A stretch of 50,872 nt of DNA from the NCBI GenBank assembly GCA_027064135.1, contig JAMOQG010000062.1, positions 1-50,872 of the forward strand, read 5' to 3'. This document shows positions 33,952 to 42,468 of this stretch, piece after piece. Numbering within the stretch: position 1 is the stretch's first letter; the number at the start of each line of letters is the position of its first letter. The notes beneath the pieces were generated by a model. That model searched no databases. It was not told the DNA's origin and saw only the letters and a program-made list of their open reading frames with translations. The position numbers and the translations under genes were made by a program. Source of the DNA: Peptostreptococcaceae bacterium (GTDB lineage: Bacteria; Bacillota; Clostridia; Peptostreptococcales; Acidaminobacteraceae).

Positions 33952-35691
33952 ATGAAAAATAAAATACTTATAAATTTTACAATATTATTTCTTATTGGAG
34001 TAGTTATTATTGGAATGATATCAATTAATTATTCAGAAAATGAATATAAAAACAATTTGCAAGAAGCTATGATTAACTATGCAAAAATGATTGCTAATAA
34101 TATAGAAAGTAATGATAATTTTGATTTTCAAATGGATGCAATTAAGATTTCAAAGTTAATTGAATCTCGTGTTACTTTTATTGATAAAGACGGTATTGTT
34201 ATTGGAGATTCTGATGCTGATATTACTACATTAGATAATCACAAAGATCGACTTGAAATAATAGAAGCATTTAATGGAAAAATTGGAACAATTATTAGAC
34301 ACAGTGACACATTAGGAATAGATTTTATATATATAGCATATCCTATTCAATATAATGGAGAAATTTTAGTGATAAGAGTATCAAAACCAATCCATGAATT
34401 AGAAATATTTAGTAATAATCTTTTTAATAATTATATAATTGCATCGATTGTAGGGATATTTTTTGCACTTATTATTGGATTGCGATTTAGTAAGTATTTA
34501 ATAAGTCCACTTAATGAATTAATTAACGGTACAAAAAGAATATCAAAGGGAAATTTTAGTGAAAAAATCTATATAAATTCTAATGATGAATTTAGAGTAT
34601 TAGCTGATAATTTTAATTATATGAGTAATGAAATTGAAATGAAAATAAATGAAATAAATACTGTAAATAGTAGATTAACTGCAACTTTAGATAGTATGAT
34701 TAATGGAATTATTGCAATCAGTAATGAAAAAAAAATATTGTTTATAAATCCTGAAGCGCAAAAAATATTTCATATAAAAGAAAATGAAGCTATGGATAAA
34801 AAAATAATAGAAATATTTCAAAATCATGAAATATATAGTGTTATAGAAAATTATTTTAGTAATAAAACAAACAGTTATATTACAAAAGAAATTTTATTTG
34901 AAAAAAAATATTATTCTATAAATATAAATTCAATTTATAAAAGTGAATTTTACACTGAAAAAATCGGAATAATAATATTAATACAAGATATTACTAAAAT
35001 AAAAAAAGTTGAGAATATGAGAAAGGATTTTGTAGCTAATGTATCACATGAATTAAGAACGCCATTAACTTCTATAAAAGGGTTTATAGAAACTTTGCGT
35101 TTTGGTAATGTTAAAGATGAAACAACAAGAGATAAATTTTTAGGGATTATTGAAATAGAAACAATAAGATTAAATAACTTAATTGAAGATATTTTAGTTT
35201 TATCAGATATTGAAAAAATTATTAATGTAGAAATTGAAAAAGTAGAAGTATTGAAATCTTTAAATGAAGTAATTGATATGATGTTAATAAAGATTGAAAA
35301 TACAGACATAGAGATAAATACAAATATAAATATTGATACGGAATTATGTATTGATGGTAATGTGAATTGGTTTAAGCAAATAATAATTAATCTTATAGAT
35401 AATGCAATAAAATATAATAAAGAAAACGGAAAAATTATTATTGAAGCATATCAAGAACATAAAAAAATATATATAACAATTGAAGATACAGGAATTGGTA
35501 TAAATGAAAAGCATCTTGATAGGTTATTTGAAAGATTTTACAGAGTTGATAAATCAAGATCTAAAATAGTTGGTGGGACAGGACTCGGTTTAGCTATAGT
35601 TAAACATGCATTGATGAATTTAAACGGTTCGATTAATGTTGAAAGCAAAGAAGAAATTGGTACAAAGTTTACTATACAGATTCCAATTTAA
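33952..35691 (+). CDS. phoR: Phosphate sensor histidine kinase PhoR
   Basis: 579 aa: transmembrane helix 1 at about 5-25, extracytoplasmic sensor to about 155, transmembrane helix 2 at about 161-178, HAMP to about 232, PAS at about 240-350, then HisKA with phospho-acceptor His 366 in NVSHELRTPLTSIKGF. The ATPase domain has N box NLIDNAIKYN, G1 EDTGIGI, F box FERFYRVD and G2 GGTGLGLAIVKH. Length and domain order match Bacillus PhoR. Its stop codon region overlaps the first Pho-box repeat. Confidence 0.93.
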   Translation: MKNKILINFTILFLIGVVIIGMISINYSENEYKNNLQEAMINYAKMIANNIESNDNFDFQMDAIKISKLIESRVTFIDKDGIVIGDSDADITTLDNHKDRLEIIEAFNGKIGTIIRHSDTLGIDFIYIAYPIQYNGEILVIRVSKPIHELEIFSNNLFNNYIIASIVGIFFALIIGLRFSKYLISPLNELINGTKRISKGNFSEKIYINSNDEFRVLADNFNYMSNEIEMKINEINTVNSRLTATLDSMINGIIAISNEKKILFINPEAQKIFHIKENEAMDKKIIEIFQNHEIYSVIENYFSNKTNSYITKEILFEKKYYSININSIYKSEFYTEKIGIIILIQDITKIKKVENMRKDFVANVSHELRTPLTSIKGFIETLRFGNVKDETTRDKFLGIIEIETIRLNNLIEDILVLSDIEKIINVEIEKVEVLKSLNEVIDMMLIKIENTDIEINTNINIDTELCIDGNVNWFKQIIINLIDNAIKYNKENGKIIIEAYQEHKKIYITIEDTGIGINEKHLDRLFERFYRVDKSRSKIVGGTGLGLAIVKHALMNLNGSINVESKEEIGTKFTIQIPI

Positions 35692-35715
35692 CATAGAGTT
35701 AACAATAAGTTAACA
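35688..35715 (+). promoter_or_regulatory. Pho box: three TTAACA repeats at 11-base pitch
   Basis: TTAACA occurs at 35688, 35699 and 35710, each separated by exactly five bases, the TT(A/T/C)ACA direct-repeat arrangement bound by PhoP in Bacillus. A candidate -10 TAAAAT is at 35747-35752, upstream of pstS. The first repeat overlaps the end of phoR and the third overlaps the left arm of the terminator below. Confidence 0.85.
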
Positions 35716-35745
35716 GTCGGAAAACATATCGGCTGTTTTTTTTTG
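35712..35745 (+). terminator. Rho-independent terminator between phoR and pstS
   Basis: AACAGTCG pairs with CGGCTGTT (one G-T pair) across a ten-base loop, then TTTTTTT. Separates phoPR from pst transcription and overlaps the Pho box. Confidence 0.85.
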
Positions 35746-35795
35746 CTAAAATCAAAATATAGGATTAATAAGATGAATTTAGGAGGAGAAATAAA

Positions 35796-36650
35796 ATGAA
35801 AAGTATAAGCAGAAAATTGGTAAGTATATTGTTAATAGGAATTTTGGTTGTAGGGATGTTTTCAGGTTGTAGTAAAGCAAATGATGGTGGATCAAATGAA
35901 AAGTATTTAAGTATAGTTGGATCAACATCAGTGACACCTGTTTTAACAAAATTAGCGGATTCATATACAGCTTTAAATGATGGAGTAAAGATTGATGTTC
36001 AAGGAATAGGTTCATCTGCAGGAGTAAAAGCTGCTTATGATAAGAGTGCAGATATTGGTATGTCGTCAAGAAATTTAAAAGAGGCAGAAAAAGAATGGAA
36101 TCTAATTGAAACAACTATTGCATATGACGGTATTGCGATATCTGTAAATCCTAATAATACAGTAGAAAAGTTAACAATAGAACAAGTTAAAGATATTTTT
36201 AAAGGAACTATAACAAATTGGAATGAAGTTGGAGGAAAAGATGAAGAAATTCTAGTTATAAGTAGAGAATCAGGGTCTGGAACAAGAGGAGCATTTGAAG
36301 GCTTAGTTAAATTAGAAGAAAAAGATGCTGATGGAAATAAATTTAGTGCATTAATTGAGGATGCATTAATTGCTGATGGAAACGGTGCAGTTAAAGCAAA
36401 TGTTGCTAGTAAAGATAATGCAATTGGTTATTTATCATTTTCATATTTAGATAGTAGCATTAAAACTCTTAAAATAAATGATGTTGAGCCTTTAGTTGAA
36501 AATATTGAAAATGGAACATATAAAATCTCTAGACCGTTTTTATTATTAACAAATGATGAAAGTAGCAAAGTAGCAAGTAATTTTATTGAATATATATTAA
36601 GCGATGAAGGACAAGATATAATCGCAGAGAAATTAATAAGTGTTAAATAA
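35796..36650 (+). CDS. pstS: Phosphate-binding lipoprotein PstS
   Basis: Solute-binding protein of the high-affinity phosphate ABC importer, 284 aa. Signal with lipobox GMFSGC, lipidated Cys 25. Phosphate-site motifs: IVGSTSVTPVLTKLA, GIGSSAGVKAAYDKSADIGMSSRNLK, and ISRESGSGTRGAFEGLV. AGGAGGAG precedes ATG. First gene of the Pho-box-controlled operon. Confidence 0.95.
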   Translation: MKSISRKLVSILLIGILVVGMFSGCSKANDGGSNEKYLSIVGSTSVTPVLTKLADSYTALNDGVKIDVQGIGSSAGVKAAYDKSADIGMSSRNLKEAEKEWNLIETTIAYDGIAISVNPNNTVEKLTIEQVKDIFKGTITNWNEVGGKDEEILVISRESGSGTRGAFEGLVKLEEKDADGNKFSALIEDALIADGNGAVKANVASKDNAIGYLSFSYLDSSIKTLKINDVEPLVENIENGTYKISRPFLLLTNDESSKVASNFIEYILSDEGQDIIAEKLISVK

Positions 36651-36676
36651 GATTGAATTAAGGAGAAAATATTAAA

Positions 36677-37555
36677 ATGAATATAGAAAAAAACACAGTA
36701 TCTAAAAATAGAATGATTGAAAATATATTTAGTAAGTTTTTTTTCTTAAGTGCAGTTATTTCAATAATGAGTTTGGTTGTCATAATAATATTTGTATTTG
36801 TAAAAGGCATACCTGCAATAATAGAAATAGGATTAATGGATTTTATATTTGGTAAATTATGGAGACCTAGTTCAAATGATTTTGGTATTTTACCGATGAT
36901 TTTAGGTTCAATATATGCTACAATTGGTGCGCTTTTAATAGGTGTACCGATTGGTATTTTAACAGCTATATATATATCTGAAATTGCTAGTAAACAAATT
37001 AGAAAAATGATTATTCCTATGGTCGAATTATTAGCAGGAATACCGTCAGTAATTTATGGTTTTTTTGGATTAATTGTAATTGTGCCATTGATTGATCAAA
37101 CATTTAAAAATGGTGGTAATAGTTTATTAGCGGCAATGATTATTTTAGGAATTATGATTTTACCAACTATTATAAATATTTCTGACACATCATTAAGAGC
37201 TGTTCCAAAGGAATATAGGGAAAATTCTATTGCATTAGGAGCATCAAAAATGCAAACGATATTTAAAGTGGTATTGCCTGCGGCTAAATCAGGTGTTTTA
37301 ACAGCGGTTGTTTTAGGAATTGGTAGAGCTATAGGAGAGACAATGGCAGTAATTTTAGTTGCTGGTAATTCCCCTCAGATACCATTTTCAATATTTAATC
37401 GTTTTAGAAGTATGACAGCAAATATAGCAATTGAAATGGGTTATGCATTTGGACTTCATCAAGAGGCATTGTTTGCGACAGGAGTTGTATTATTTGTTTT
37501 TATTATAATATTAAATTTAGGACTTAATCTGTTTATAAGAAAGGTAAGTGATTAA
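36677..37555 (+). CDS. pstC: Phosphate ABC transporter permease PstC
   Basis: Six-helix permease, 292 aa, with typical PstC segments FGILPMILGSIYATIGALLIGVPIG and the EAA loop ALGASKMQTIFKVVLPAAKSGVLTAVVLGIGRAIGETMAV. The N-terminal cytoplasmic leader is short. Overlaps pstA by eight bases. Confidence 0.94.
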   Translation: MNIEKNTVSKNRMIENIFSKFFFLSAVISIMSLVVIIIFVFVKGIPAIIEIGLMDFIFGKLWRPSSNDFGILPMILGSIYATIGALLIGVPIGILTAIYISEIASKQIRKMIIPMVELLAGIPSVIYGFFGLIVIVPLIDQTFKNGGNSLLAAMIILGIMILPTIINISDTSLRAVPKEYRENSIALGASKMQTIFKVVLPAAKSGVLTAVVLGIGRAIGETMAVILVAGNSPQIPFSIFNRFRSMTANIAIEMGYAFGLHQEALFATGVVLFVFIIILNLGLNLFIRKVSD

Positions 37556-38375
37556 ATTGTTATTAAAGAATTTTAAAGAAAGAGTCATATATTATTTAAT
37601 TATTTTTTCTACTTTAGTTACAGTTGGTATTTTATTATGGATATTTATATTTATAGTTAAAAATGGTATTCTGCATTTGAATTTAAAATTTTTATTATCA
37701 AACTATTCAGGTGATGAAACTGGTATTTTTCCAATGATTATAAATACATTGATCGTTATAGCGAGTACTATAATGATTGCAGTTCCAATAGGTGTTTCAA
37801 CAGCTATTTATTTGACTGAATATGCAGAGAATGGAAGAATTATTCTTGTAGTAAGATTTGCAGTTGAATTATTAGCAGGTATTCCATCTATAATATATGG
37901 ATTGTTTGGAATGGTATTATTTGTTACTATTTTGAATTTTAATTGGTCAATTTTATCAGGAACATTGACTTTAGGTATTATGATTCTTCCAGTTATTATA
38001 AGAACAACGGAAGAAGCTTTAATAAGTGTTCCAAAAGAATATAGAGAAGGAAGTTTAAGTTTAGGAGTATCAAAAATAAGAACAATTATAAAAGTGATTC
38101 TTCCTTCAGCAAAATCAGGCATATTAACTGGAATTATACTTGCAATGGGCAGAGTTAGTGGAGAAACAGCAGCTGTATATTTAACAGTTGGAATGGTTCC
38201 AAGAATAGCAAAAAGTTTTTTAGAATCTGGTAGAACTTTATCTGTGCATATGTATTTATTAGCAAAAGAAGGAATTTCTTTTGAAGAAGCATATGCAACT
38301 GCGACAGTGCTTTTATTAATAACTTTGATATTAAATCAGATGGTAAAAGTGGTATCTAGAAATGAGATGAATTGA
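37548..38375 (+). CDS. pstA: Phosphate ABC transporter permease PstA
   Basis: Second permease half, 275 aa: GIFPMIINTLIVIASTIMIAVPIGVSTAIYLTEYA and EAA loop SLGVSKIRTIIKVILPSAKSGILTGIILAMGRVSGETAAVYLT. Starts with GTG inside the end of pstC; a TTG nine bases later is an alternative. Confidence 0.93.
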   Translation: MIKLLLKNFKERVIYYLIIFSTLVTVGILLWIFIFIVKNGILHLNLKFLLSNYSGDETGIFPMIINTLIVIASTIMIAVPIGVSTAIYLTEYAENGRIILVVRFAVELLAGIPSIIYGLFGMVLFVTILNFNWSILSGTLTLGIMILPVIIRTTEEALISVPKEYREGSLSLGVSKIRTIIKVILPSAKSGILTGIILAMGRVSGETAAVYLTVGMVPRIAKSFLESGRTLSVHMYLLAKEGISFEEAYATATVLLLITLILNQMVKVVSRNEMN

Positions 38376-38383
38376 GGTGAGTT

Positions 38384-39142
38384 ATGGAAAATAAAAATGT
38401 TTTAAAAATCAATAATTTAAATTTATTTTATGGAGATTTTCAAGCGTTAAAGGGTATAAATATAGAAATAGAGAAAAATCAAGTTACAGCATTAATCGGA
38501 CCTTCTGGATGTGGCAAATCAACTTTTTTAAGAACCTTAAACCGTATGAATGATTTGATTGATAATGTTAAAATTAATGGAAATGTTATTTTAGATGAAA
38601 TTGATATTTATAAAGATATTAATTTATTAGATTTACGAAAAAGAGTAGGTATGGTTTTTCAAAAGCCAAATCCATTTCCAATGAGTATATATGAAAATGT
38701 TGCATATGGTCCGAAAGCACATGGGATAAAAAATAAAGCAACTCTTTATAAAATAGTAGAAGAAAATTTAAAAAAAGCAGCTCTTTGGGATGAAGTGAAA
38801 GATAGATTAGATAAAAGCGCATTAGGTTTATCGGGTGGACAACAACAAAGACTTTGTATTGCAAGGGCATTAGCTGTAGAACCTGAAGTTATACTTATGG
38901 ACGAGCCTACGGCATCACTTGATCCTATTGCAACATTGAAAATTGAAGAGTTAATAAATGAACTTAAAAAAAAGTATTCAATTATTATAGTTACTCATTC
39001 AATGCAACAAGCTGGTAGAATTTCTGATAAGACAGCATTCTTTTTAATGGGAGAAATAATAGAGTATTCTAAAACATCAAAATTATTTTCAAATCCTAAA
39101 GAAAAGAAAACTGAAGATTATATTACAGGAAAATTTGGTTAG
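38384..39142 (+). CDS. pstB: Phosphate ABC transporter ATPase PstB
   Basis: ABC ATPase of 252 aa. Walker [10 protein letters not shown] near 44, PstB-typical [12 protein letters not shown]-loop [19 protein letters not shown], signature LSGGQQQR, Walker [14 protein letters not shown], switch VTHSMQQA. Powers phosphate import and with PhoU relays phosphate status to PhoR. Confidence 0.96.
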   Translation: MENKNVLKINNLNLFYGDFQALKGINIEIEKNQVTALIGPSGCGKSTFLRTLNRMNDLIDNVKINGNVILDEIDIYKDINLLDLRKRVGMVFQKPNPFPMSIYENVAYGPKAHGIKNKATLYKIVEENLKKAALWDEVKDRLDKSALGLSGGQQQRLCIARALAVEPEVILMDEPTASLDPIATLKIEELINELKKKYSIIIVTHSMQQAGRISDKTAFFLMGEIIEYSKTSKLFSNPKEKKTEDYITGKFG

Positions 39143-39152
39143 GAGGAATTAT

Positions 39153-39800
39153 ATGAGAGATTTATTAAATGATAAACTTGGTGAAGTTCATGAGTTATTA
39201 CTTGTTATGAGTGCTTTAGTAGAAGAAAATATTCATCTAGCAATAAAAGCTTTATTAAATAAAGATTTTGAGTTAGCTGATAGAGTAATTAAAAATGACG
39301 AACTAATTGATTCGTATGAAGAAAAGATTGAAGATTTATGTATTGAATTAATAGCAACTCAAAACCCTTTAGGAAGTGATTTAAGAAAAATTTTTAGTAT
39401 ACAAAAAATTATTTCTGATCTTGAAAGAATTGGAGATCATTCCGAAAACATTGCAATAATTGTAAAAGCAATTGGAGAAGAAGATTTAATTAAACCGTTA
39501 ATAGATATCCCTAAAATGGCAGATATTGCTATGGATATGCTTCATAGTAGTATTAATGCATATATTGATGGGAATGTTGAATTAGTTATTAAAACAATAA
39601 AAAAAGATGATAAAGTAGATTTATTATATGAAGAAATATATGGTGAACTGATAGAGCTTTTTAATGATAATAAAAAATATAAAAATCAAATTCTTTCACT
39701 TTTATTAATAGGTATGAATTTAGAAAGAATTGCTGATCATGCAACAAATATTTGTGAGAGAGTATATTATATTGTTAAGGGTGAACGAATCATGTTTTAA
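39153..39800 (+). CDS. phoU: Phosphate signalling protein PhoU
   Basis: Two three-helix-bundle repeats, 215 aa, with the metal-binding E/DXXXD-type motifs ISDLERIGDHSENIA and GMNLERIADHATNICERVYY. Inhibits PhoR signalling when phosphate is ample. ATG 39153 follows AGGAGGAATT; the longer frame from 39135 overlaps pstB and lacks homology. Confidence 0.95.
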   Translation: MRDLLNDKLGEVHELLLVMSALVEENIHLAIKALLNKDFELADRVIKNDELIDSYEEKIEDLCIELIATQNPLGSDLRKIFSIQKIISDLERIGDHSENIAIIVKAIGEEDLIKPLIDIPKMADIAMDMLHSSINAYIDGNVELVIKTIKKDDKVDLLYEEIYGELIELFNDNKKYKNQILSLLLIGMNLERIADHATNICERVYYIVKGERIMF

Positions 39801-39847
39801 CAATCTATATTTGTGAATTTTCGCTTTCAAATTAGCATTGTAGTAAT

Positions 39848-39876
39848 CTTACCCAAGAATATAATACTTGGGTAAG
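39848..39876. repeat. Perfect stem-loop without T-tract downstream of phoU
   Basis: CTTACCCAAG, nine-base loop AATATAATA, CTTGGGTAAG. No T-run follows on either strand, so it is not a normal intrinsic terminator. It may be an mRNA 3' stabiliser, a protein site or a relic of a mobile element. Confidence 0.6.
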
Positions 39877-39920
39877 AAGGTGTTTAAGAGTGATGCAAAT
39901 GGAAATGAGGCACGATTTTG

Positions 39921-39954
39921 TAAGTAAAGAAAATAGGAAAAATATCCTATTTTC
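39921..39954 (-). terminator. Terminator of the M23 peptidase gene
   Basis: On the minus strand GAAAATAGGA pairs perfectly with TCCTATTTTC around a six-base loop and is followed by a T-rich run. Overlaps the stop codon. Confidence 0.7.
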
Positions 39955-41518
39955 CAAAAAGTTCGATATAGTTATCTTTAGTAATAGGTTGATTATAAAT
40001 TAAATATCCTGGATCTATATATTTATTATGAAAAGAAATAGCAAAATGTAAATGAGGTCCTGTTGATCTACCGGTTGTGCCAACGGTACCAATATATTCT
40101 CCTTGCTTAACAAATTGATCGGTTTTTACAAATACTTCATCAAGATGTTGATAGAAACTAAATAATCCTTGACCATGATCAATAATTATTGTATTTCCAG
40201 TTAAATCGAGGTTTTTAGATAAAGTAACATAACCGCTATTTGTGGCTTTAATTTTTGTACCTTTTTCAACTGCAATATCAATACCTGAATGAGAATAAGA
40301 AGTAACTCGATCGTTAATATATCTATATTCTCCAAATTCAGTGGTTACTTTTCCTTTTACAGGAAGAATAAAATTTTCGCTATAATTTCTATTTTCATCT
40401 ACTATATCTCTAGCCGGATAGAAGTATTTATAATATTGTTCATATGCAGAATTATTGCTAGTAGTATCCATAATTGATTTTTTAACATATAAATTTTGAA
40501 TTCTAAAGTTTCTTTTATTAACTTTAATTTTAATATTTTCAGAATATTTATCTTTAACACCATACTTAAGAGTATATTCTTTTGGAATTACTCTTGAACT
40601 AATTGGCAAGTAACCAATATAAAATGAATTTTCCTTAAAAAACCTAAATTTATCAAAAAAAGAATTTTCAATAAATAATATCTCATCATCATTAACATTA
40701 TAAGCTTTAATGGTTATAAAATCACCTTGTGATAGTTCTGTCTTATTAAAATCAAATTCAACTGGATTATCAACTGTGATTTTATATGATTTTGACATAG
40801 TCCCATAATTTTCGTTATCCCAATTAACATAAAAATTATAAATATAATCGCCATCATTATTAGGAATGTAAATTGAATTTAAATTAACTAGATCATCAAA
40901 ATATATATTATTCTCTAAATCTGAAACTGTTAATTTAATATTATTCTCTTTGCATTGAATACTTAATAGTGATTCTTTGTTTATTGTTGTTTTTTTAATG
41001 TTTTCAACTATTTTTGAAGTATTATTTTTATATTCTAAACCGTCTACTTTTTTATAAATCAAATTAACATTTGTTTCCATTGCTTCAATAACATTTCTTT
41101 CGCATTCAAAATCAAAGCTAGGACAACTTTTATCATAGTTGAAATCAAAAGCCTTATGAAGCAATAAATACTTTGAAAGCTTATTATCAAGAGTATATAA
41201 TTTTTTGTTTTTATAATAATTTATTGTATTATCTTTATTATTAATAAAAATATTGTAAGATAAGGTTTTGTTATTTTTTAATTTATATATTATTAACGCT
41301 GTTTTAGAATTTGATAAATTTTGATTTGAAGTTTTTCTAGATTTATTGATAATATTTAGAAATATTTCATAATCATCAAAATGGATTTCGTTTTCAATAT
41401 TATTTGCTATTATTGAAATATTTGAAATTTCGTTTTCTGAAAAATGATTAATATTGTAAAAAATAATGGTAGAACTAACAGAAAATAACAATATTAAAAT
41501 AAATATAAATTTTTTCAT
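39947..41518 (-). CDS. Secreted/membrane-anchored M23 peptidase
   Basis: 523 aa. N-terminal uncleaved-looking transmembrane anchor or signal at residues 3-21 (FIFILILLFSVSSTIIFYN), then a long extracytoplasmic region without recognised domain. An Ig-like beta segment around 250-350 (SQGDFITIKAYNVNDDEILFIE) precedes a C-terminal LytM/M23 domain (about 395-515): TEFGEYR, SHSGIDIAVEKGT with the Zn His and Asp, HGQGLFSFYQHLD, and GPHLHFAIS. All catalytic residues are present, so it should cleave peptidoglycan cross-links. Minus-strand AAGGAGG precedes the ATG. Monocistronic. Confidence 0.9.
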   Translation of the reverse strand: MKKFIFILILLFSVSSTIIFYNINHFSENEISNISIIANNIENEIHFDDYEIFLNIINKSRKTSNQNLSNSKTALIIYKLKNNKTLSYNIFINNKDNTINYYKNKKLYTLDNKLSKYLLLHKAFDFNYDKSCPSFDFECERNVIEAMETNVNLIYKKVDGLEYKNNTSKIVENIKKTTINKESLLSIQCKENNIKLTVSDLENNIYFDDLVNLNSIYIPNNDGDYIYNFYVNWDNENYGTMSKSYKITVDNPVEFDFNKTELSQGDFITIKAYNVNDDEILFIENSFFDKFRFFKENSFYIGYLPISSRVIPKEYTLKYGVKDKYSENIKIKVNKRNFRIQNLYVKKSIMDTTSNNSAYEQYYKYFYPARDIVDENRNYSENFILPVKGKVTTEFGEYRYINDRVTSYSHSGIDIAVEKGTKIKATNSGYVTLSKNLDLTGNTIIIDHGQGLFSFYQHLDEVFVKTDQFVKQGEYIGTVGTTGRSTGPHLHFAISFHNKYIDPGYLIYNQPITKDNYIELFGK

Positions 41519-41613
41519 TATAATACCTCCTTATAGCATTTTAACATATTTTATATTAATATTAAATGTTTAAAAATCTACTTTTGGGGTATATAGTCTT
41601 AGAGGTGATAAAT

Positions 41614-42342
41614 ATGAAGATTAATTCGTTTAGTAATCCAATTGTAAAGAATTACTCAAATAATCCAGCAAATATTTCTATTTCAGAAAAAATGAACGCT
41701 CAAGCGACAGGTTATGAAGTTGGTACAAAAAATTCAGAAGATGCAAAAAATTTACTTAATACTGCTGAAGGAACGTTGAATAATGTCGCAGATTCTCTTA
41801 ATAGGATGAGAGAATTGGCTGTGAATGCTAAAAACGGAATTTTAACTGATGATGATAAAGTAATTATTCAGGATGAAATAAATTCGATTAAAAATGAAAT
41901 TAATGATAGTTTGAAAAATACAGAATTTAACACTATTGAATTATTTAATGATTTTAGCGGGAATGTTCAGACAGGGCCAAATGCAAATCAAGGTCAAATT
42001 ATGCATATAGAAAATACAAGTTTAAAAAATTTGGGATTGGAAAATTTCAATGTTATGAATGAATTTGATATTGAGGATATAGATCAAGCAATAGAACGAA
42101 TAAATGAAACTAGAACTGAAATTGGAACTCAAACAAATGCTTTAGATCATACAATTAGAGAAAATAATGTTTCAAGGGAAAATATTCTTGCTTCTGAAAA
42201 TAAATTAGGTGATGATTTTGAGAAAGAAATTATGGAATTAAAAAAGAATCAAATAGTTGAAATGTATTCAATTCAGATGCAAATGGAAAGAATGAATAAT
42301 GATCAAAAGAATAATATGGGAATTCTAGATACTTTAGTTTAA
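41614..42342 (+). CDS. Short flagellin-like protein
   Basis: 242 aa with flagellin D0/D1-type helices at both ends. N-terminal: SISEKMNAQATGYEVGTKNSEDAKNLLNTAEGTLNNVADSLNRMRELAVNAKNGI, including the D1 pattern before the central part. C-terminal: IDQAIERINETRTEIGTQTNALDHTIREN, ending in a helix with MQMERMNNDQKNN. The extreme N-terminus (MKINSFSNPIVKNYSN) departs from the usual MRINHNIxALN, and there is almost no variable domain. No other flagellar gene is near. It may be a minor flagellin or a repurposed filament protein. ATG 41614 follows AGAGGTGATAA. Confidence 0.8.
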   Translation: MKINSFSNPIVKNYSNNPANISISEKMNAQATGYEVGTKNSEDAKNLLNTAEGTLNNVADSLNRMRELAVNAKNGILTDDDKVIIQDEINSIKNEINDSLKNTEFNTIELFNDFSGNVQTGPNANQGQIMHIENTSLKNLGLENFNVMNEFDIEDIDQAIERINETRTEIGTQTNALDHTIRENNVSRENILASENKLGDDFEKEIMELKKNQIVEMYSIQMQMERMNNDQKNNMGILDTLV

Positions 42343-42376
42343 AAATGAGTTTAAAAAAAGCTCATTTTTTTATGCT
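42341..42376 (+). terminator. Rho-independent terminator after flagellin-like gene
   Basis: AAAAATGAG / CTCATTTTT with an 11-base loop and trailing T-run, followed by a second partial GCTCATTTTTTT. Confidence 0.75.
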
Positions 42377-42398
42377 CATTTTTTTATATCAAAATAAT

Positions 42399-42427
42399 TT
42401 GACAAGTTTATTGATTTGTGATATCAT
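42399..42427 (+). promoter_or_regulatory. Promoter of the DEAD-box helicase gene
   Basis: Perfect TTGACA, 17 bases, TATCAT. A leader of about 35 bases then reaches the start codon. Confidence 0.75.
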
Positions 42428-42468
42428 GATAAGGTTGTGAAATAAATGAAAAAAAGAGAGGATGTTTA

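Noticed and set aside
34950-35309. 119-residue minus-strand frame
   Set aside because: Antisense shadow of the phoR kinase domain, Ser/Ile-rich.
39893-40003. 36-codon plus-strand frame starting MQMEMRHDF
   Set aside because: Overlaps the terminator and 3' end of the M23 gene on the other strand, with poor ribosome-site spacing and no recognisable relation.
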